From an uncultured Rhodospirillales bacterium (lineage in GTDB: Bacteria > Pseudomonadota > Alphaproteobacteria > Acetobacterales > Acetobacteraceae): a stretch of DNA of 8,250 nt. Location of the stretch: NCBI GenBank assembly GCA_903928045.1, contig CAIYPH010000906.1, positions 1 to 8,250 on the forward strand, in the 5' to 3' direction. Below, one piece after another: positions 5,903-8,250 of the stretch (the stretch's first letter is position 1; the number at the start of each line of letters is the position of its first letter). Below the pieces are notes generated by a model. That model did not search any database. It saw only the letters and a program-made list of their open reading frames with translations, and had not been told where the DNA came from. The position numbers were made by a program, and so were the translations under genes.

Positions 5903-6937
5903 ATGCAAGTCCCCACCATTCGCTCCCGTGCGCCGCTGCGGCTCGGCCTCGCCGGGGGAGGCACCGATCTTTCCCCCTATTGCGACCAGTTCGGCGGCGC
6001 GGTGCTCAACATCACCATCAACCGACACGCCTATACCTTCATTGGCCCCTCGCTGGACGGTCGGCTGCATTTCATCGCCGAGGATCTCGACATCAGCGAG
6101 AGCTTCGACCCCGAGCCCGATGCCACTATCGGTGCCCGGCTTGGCATTCACGCCGGGGTCTATCGGAGGATGATCCGCCAGTTCCGCGGCGGCGTACCTC
6201 TTCCTCTCACCATCACCACCACCACCGACGCCCCTCCTGGCTCCGGCCTGGGCTCTTCTTCCGCTCTTGTGGTGGCCATGGTCGAGGCCTGGCGGAATCT
6301 GCTCGGTCTGCCCCTGGGTCTCTATGACGTCGCCCATCTCGCCTTTGAAATCGAGCGCATCGATCTCGGCCTCGCCGGCGGCAAGCAGGACCAGTATGCG
6401 GCGGCCTTCGGCGGGGCGAATTTCATCGAGTTCCTCGGCACCGACCGCGTGATCGTCAATCCGCTGCGCGTCTCCCCAGCTATCATCAACGAAATCGAAG
6501 CCTCCCTCGTCACCTGCTTCACCGGCGTGTCTCGCCGGTCCGAGCGGATCATCGAGGAGCAGCAGAAAGGCATGCAAACCGCGTCCACTGATGCCATGGC
6601 CGGGCTGCACCAGATGAAGCAGGACGCCATCGACATGAAGCTGGCTTTGTTGACCGGCGATATCAGGGGGATGGCGACCATTCTCAACCGCTCCTGGCTC
6701 GCCAAAAAACGCACCGCCGGCGGAATTTCCACCGACCTCATCGAAACCCTGCTGACGACCGCCATGACCAGCGGGGCAATGGCTGGCAAAGTCTCCGGCG
6801 CCGGCGGTGGCGGATTCATGATGTTCCTGGTTCCGCCGGAGAACCGCACCCGCTTCATCCGCACGATGAACGCCGCGGGGGGAACGGCGGAGCCGGTGCA
6901 TTTTACCGCGCAGGGGGCGGAGAGTTGGGTCGCTTAA
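5903..6937 (+). CDS. hddA: GHMP kinase, D-glycero-alpha-D-manno-heptose 7-phosphate kinase-like (344 aa)
   Basis: All three GHMP kinase motifs are present: an N-terminal RSRAPLRLGLAGGGTDL (7-23), the ATP-binding loop PPGSGLGSSSAL (111-122), and the C-terminal glycine loop KVSGAGGGGFMMF (296-308). GLAGGKQDQYAAAFGG (156-171) carries the likely catalytic Asp163. The length and the RAPLRLGLAGGGTD start are typical of HddA, which phosphorylates D-glycero-D-manno-heptose 7-phosphate at C1. The related fucose/galactose-type GHMP kinases are alternatives, but the adjacent GmhB and nucleotidyltransferase domains favour heptose. I chose the ATG at 5903, 10 nt after the upstream stop, because homologous sequence begins directly there; an ATG at 5864 would overlap the previous gene. 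The Shine-Dalgarno is weak (GACGAG), suggesting coupling to upstream translation. It is the last gene of its operon, and R2 follows at once. Confidence 0.85.
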   Translation: MQVPTIRSRAPLRLGLAGGGTDLSPYCDQFGGAVLNITINRHAYTFIGPSLDGRLHFIAEDLDISESFDPEPDATIGARLGIHAGVYRRMIRQFRGGVPLPLTITTTTDAPPGSGLGSSSALVVAMVEAWRNLLGLPLGLYDVAHLAFEIERIDLGLAGGKQDQYAAAFGGANFIEFLGTDRVIVNPLRVSPAIINEIEASLVTCFTGVSRRSERIIEEQQKGMQTASTDAMAGLHQMKQDAIDMKLALLTGDIRGMATILNRSWLAKKRTAGGISTDLIETLLTTAMTSGAMAGKVSGAGGGGFMMFLVPPENRTRFIRTMNAAGGTAEPVHFTAQGAESWVA

Positions 6938-6939
6938 GG

Positions 6940-7096
6940 TAGGAAGGAAGGGCTTCTTTTTTGAAAAAAATAATCAAAAAAGTTTTATTCCCTTGCTGTG
7001 TCCCGCTCCCAACTATCCGAGGGGAGTACGCCAACGGCATGGATGGAACAGAAAGTTTTTTTGGTTCTTTTTGTTCACAAAAAGAACATCTTCCTA
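6940..7096 (+). repeat. Repeat copy R2: complete hairpin-ended element between convergent genes
   Basis: This complete copy fills the gap between the kinase stop (6935-6937) and the glycosyltransferase stop (7094-7096, minus strand). The outermost flanks are inverted (TAGGAAG 6940-6946 and CTTCCTA 7090-7096). Inside come a left A/T dyad (about 6954-6970), an A6-GTTTTATTC block (6976-6990), the core CTTGCTGTGT (6992-7001) and GTACGCCAACGGCATGG (7026-7042), GAAAGTTTTTTT (7051-7062), and the perfect 10-bp hairpin. The orientation is the same as R1 and R3. The glycosyltransferase stop codon lies within the terminal CTTCCTA. Confidence 0.8.
7064..7087. terminator. Perfect 10-bp hairpin between convergent genes (in R2)
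   Basis: GTTCTTTTTG (7064-7073) pairs with CAAAAAGAAC (7078-7087) around TTCA, 6 bp beyond the glycosyltransferase stop on the minus strand. The position between two convergent 3' ends suggests a bidirectional terminator, although the T tract precedes the stem on the plus strand and A residues follow it on the minus strand. Confidence 0.5.
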
Positions 7097-8155
7097 CACC
7101 TTCCCCTCGTACAGCGCAGCATGCGCCTCAAACATGGCAATATCACTATAGTCGCGCTCGGCCTTCTGCCGGTTCGACCTGCCAAGGGTACGGCGAAGCT
7201 CGTCGTTGCCGGCCAGACCATCCAAAGCGTTCGCGAGATTTTCTGGGTTCTGGTCGACGATGAAGCGCGTGTTCTCGGCAGATACCATCCCGGCGACGTC
7301 GCCCACATCGGTTGAAACCACCGGGAGGCCTGCCGCCATTGCCTCCAGCACCGATAGCGGCATTTGCTCGGTATCCGACGACAGGGCGAAGATGTCGAAA
7401 TCACGATAGAACGGCGCGGTATCCGTCTGGTGGCCGGCGAATGTCACCCGTTCGGCGATCCCCAATTCCGCGGCCAGCACCCCAAGCATCTCCCGCTCCG
7501 GCCCGCCGCCGACGATCACCAGCCGGGCAGGATTGCGCATCGCCGCGACGGCATGAAGCAGCCGCGACAGGTTTTTTTCTGCCCGCAATGCGGCGACGGT
7601 ACCAATCACCGGTACTCCATCGCGGCCGGTTGCCCGCGAGCTGAAGCGGCTGAGATCGATACCGTTGGGCACATAATGAACCCGCTTTGGCGGTAGTCGC
7701 CATGTCTGCGTCGCCATGCAATAGAGCACCTGTGACGGCACCAGGATTTCCCGCCGATGCAGCACCACCCGCCGCGTCCATACCCGGCGGGAAATCTGTC
7801 GGGTGCGCTCATCCGGCCCGAACCCGTCTTCCATATGAACATGGCGGATCCCGCTGCCGGTTGCGGCCATGCCCCACTCGATGCTGCCCCAGTTACTCGT
7901 TACCAGGCAGCTCGGCTGCTCCGTCCGCAGGATCGCGCGGAAACGGCGCAGATTGCCTAGTGTATCGTCCTTGATTACCCCCGCATCGAGGAAGCGTACA
8001 TCAAGCTCCGGGTTCAGCCGCTCCCGGCAGGTGGTGATGCCGTCCATCGCCACGATGACATGCTGCCAGCGCCGGCCGAAGTGATTGGCGATGGCGACGA
8101 AACGGGCCTGGGCGCCGCCGACGGCGAAGGTTGGGTAGATGTGGAGGAGTTTCAT
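7094..8155 (-). CDS. GT4 family glycosyltransferase (353 aa)
   Basis: This is a complete GT-B fold family 4 glycosyltransferase of normal length. The N-terminal acceptor half starts MKLLHIYPTFAVGGAQ with the GGAQ loop (13-16). YVPNGIDLSRF (161-171) marks the domain linker. The C-terminal donor half has GTVAALRAEKNLSRLL (185-200, Arg191 and Lys194 positioned to bind donor phosphates), LVIVGGGPE (212-220), VTFAGHQTD (237-245), and the retaining Glu-x7-Glu motif (E263 and E271 in EQMPLSVLEAMAAGLPVV). It should transfer a sugar from a nucleotide donor to a growing glycan at the cytoplasmic membrane face. GDP-heptose from the adjacent operon is a plausible donor, but GT4 donors cannot be read from sequence. 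The ATG at 8155 has no Shine-Dalgarno and sits directly against R3, so R3 must contain or adjoin its promoter unless it is read from further right. Confidence 0.9.
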   Translation of the reverse strand: MKLLHIYPTFAVGGAQARFVAIANHFGRRWQHVIVAMDGITTCRERLNPELDVRFLDAGVIKDDTLGNLRRFRAILRTEQPSCLVTSNWGSIEWGMAATGSGIRHVHMEDGFGPDERTRQISRRVWTRRVVLHRREILVPSQVLYCMATQTWRLPPKRVHYVPNGIDLSRFSSRATGRDGVPVIGTVAALRAEKNLSRLLHAVAAMRNPARLVIVGGGPEREMLGVLAAELGIAERVTFAGHQTDTAPFYRDFDIFALSSDTEQMPLSVLEAMAAGLPVVSTDVGDVAGMVSAENTRFIVDQNPENLANALDGLAGNDELRRTLGRSNRQKAERDYSDIAMFEAHAALYEGKV

Positions 8156-8250
8156 TGGAGGGAAGCAAGCGGTTCTTTTTTGAAAAAAAGAACCAAAAAA
8201 CTTTTATTCGTTTGGCTCGGTGCCTTCCACGGAGAGTACGCAGCAAACGG
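8156..8250 (+). repeat. Repeat copy R3: left half, cut by window end
   Basis: The copy begins with a purine-rich edge (GGAGGGAAGC, 8157-8166) against the glycosyltransferase start codon. A near-perfect hairpin follows (GGTTCTTTTTT 8171-8181 with AAAAAAGAACC 8184-8194), then AAAAAACTTTTATTC (8195-8209) and a core ending GAGTACGCAGCAAACGG (8234-8250). The spacer from CTTTTATT to GTACGC is 35 nt against 44 in R1 and R2, so 9 nt are missing. The right half should lie beyond 8250. Confidence 0.75.
8171..8194. terminator. 11-bp A/T-rich hairpin at left end of R3
   Basis: GGTTCTTTTTT and AAAAAAGAACC are complementary with two bases between them (the real loop must open a few pairs). The hairpin lies 15 bp upstream of the glycosyltransferase ATG on that gene's strand. 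It could end transcription arriving from the right, or form the leader of the glycosyltransferase mRNA. Confidence 0.4.

Noticed and set aside
6205..6235. Run of ACC codons in the kinase gene (threonine stretch)
   Set aside because: It lies within the conserved strand just before the ATP loop of GHMP kinases, where such residues are normal. It is not a separate repeat.
4837..6901. Long minus-strand frames (312 and 367 codons) antisense to the heptose genes
   Set aside because: The plus strand encodes unmistakable nucleotidyltransferase, HAD and GHMP motifs here. The antisense products are Gly/Arg/Glu-rich without motifs.
6961..7315. Short plus-strand frames through R2 with a Phe/Lys-rich stretch
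   Set aside because: They are translations of the repeat's A/T tracts, and similar peptides arise from R1 and R3. They continue antisense into the GT4 gene.
8001..8246. An 81-codon minus-strand frame through R3 into the GT4 gene
   Set aside because: It translates the repeat hairpin and then an alternative frame of the glycosyltransferase, with an Arg/Pro-rich product.
1..8250. Repeats considered as a CRISPR array or insertion sequence
   Set aside because: The three copies are kilobases apart without regular spacers, and no Cas gene or transposase is present.

Overview
This window comes from a very GC-rich bacterial chromosome with strong G/C preference at third codon positions. It most resembles an alphaproteobacterium, plausibly an Acetobacteraceae-type organism. 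That placement is an impression from base composition, protein flavour and the A/T-tract repeats, and was not tested by search. There is no rRNA, tRNA, CRISPR array, transposase or phage gene. The content is a surface-polysaccharide (glycan) locus.

Layout, left to right. Positions 1-120 hold copy 1 (R1) of a repeat built from A/T tracts and hairpins. Positions 226-852 (+) may encode an unrecognised Ala/Pro/Arg-rich protein whose 3' end runs antisense into the next gene. Positions 687-3184 (-) form a tight three-gene operon: a YdcF/DUF218 membrane protein, a BioF2-like GNAT acyltransferase, and a short degenerate glycosyltransferase. The junctions are TGA-ATG with no gap and TGATG with a 1-nt overlap. 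A second BioF2-like GNAT protein (3289-4404, +) diverges from that operon. After a short AT-rich gap come a 61-aa single-pass membrane protein (4467-4652), a fused sugar-1-phosphate nucleotidyltransferase/HAD phosphatase (4669-5892) and a GHMP sugar kinase (5903-6937). A GT4 glycosyltransferase (7094-8155, -) lies between repeat copies R2 (6940-7096) and R3 (8156-8250, cut by the window end).

How the genes fit together. The kinase, phosphatase and nucleotidyltransferase match the last three steps of GDP-D-glycero-alpha-D-manno-heptose synthesis (HddA, GmhB and HddC), with two of the activities on one polypeptide. This route supplies heptose to S-layer glycans, capsules or O-antigens. The first enzyme, GmhA isomerase, is not in the window. 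The GT4 enzyme could use the product as donor, and the two GNAT proteins and the YdcF protein could modify or handle the glycan. These links rest on gene context only.

The most unusual features are the roughly 135-155-bp elements with hairpin-containing inverted ends that closely bracket the GT4 gene, the HddC-GmhB fusion with an eroded zinc site, the short glycosyltransferase lacking the retaining-GT Glu pair, and a perfect 14-bp palindrome in an AT-rich island just past the end of the minus-strand operon.
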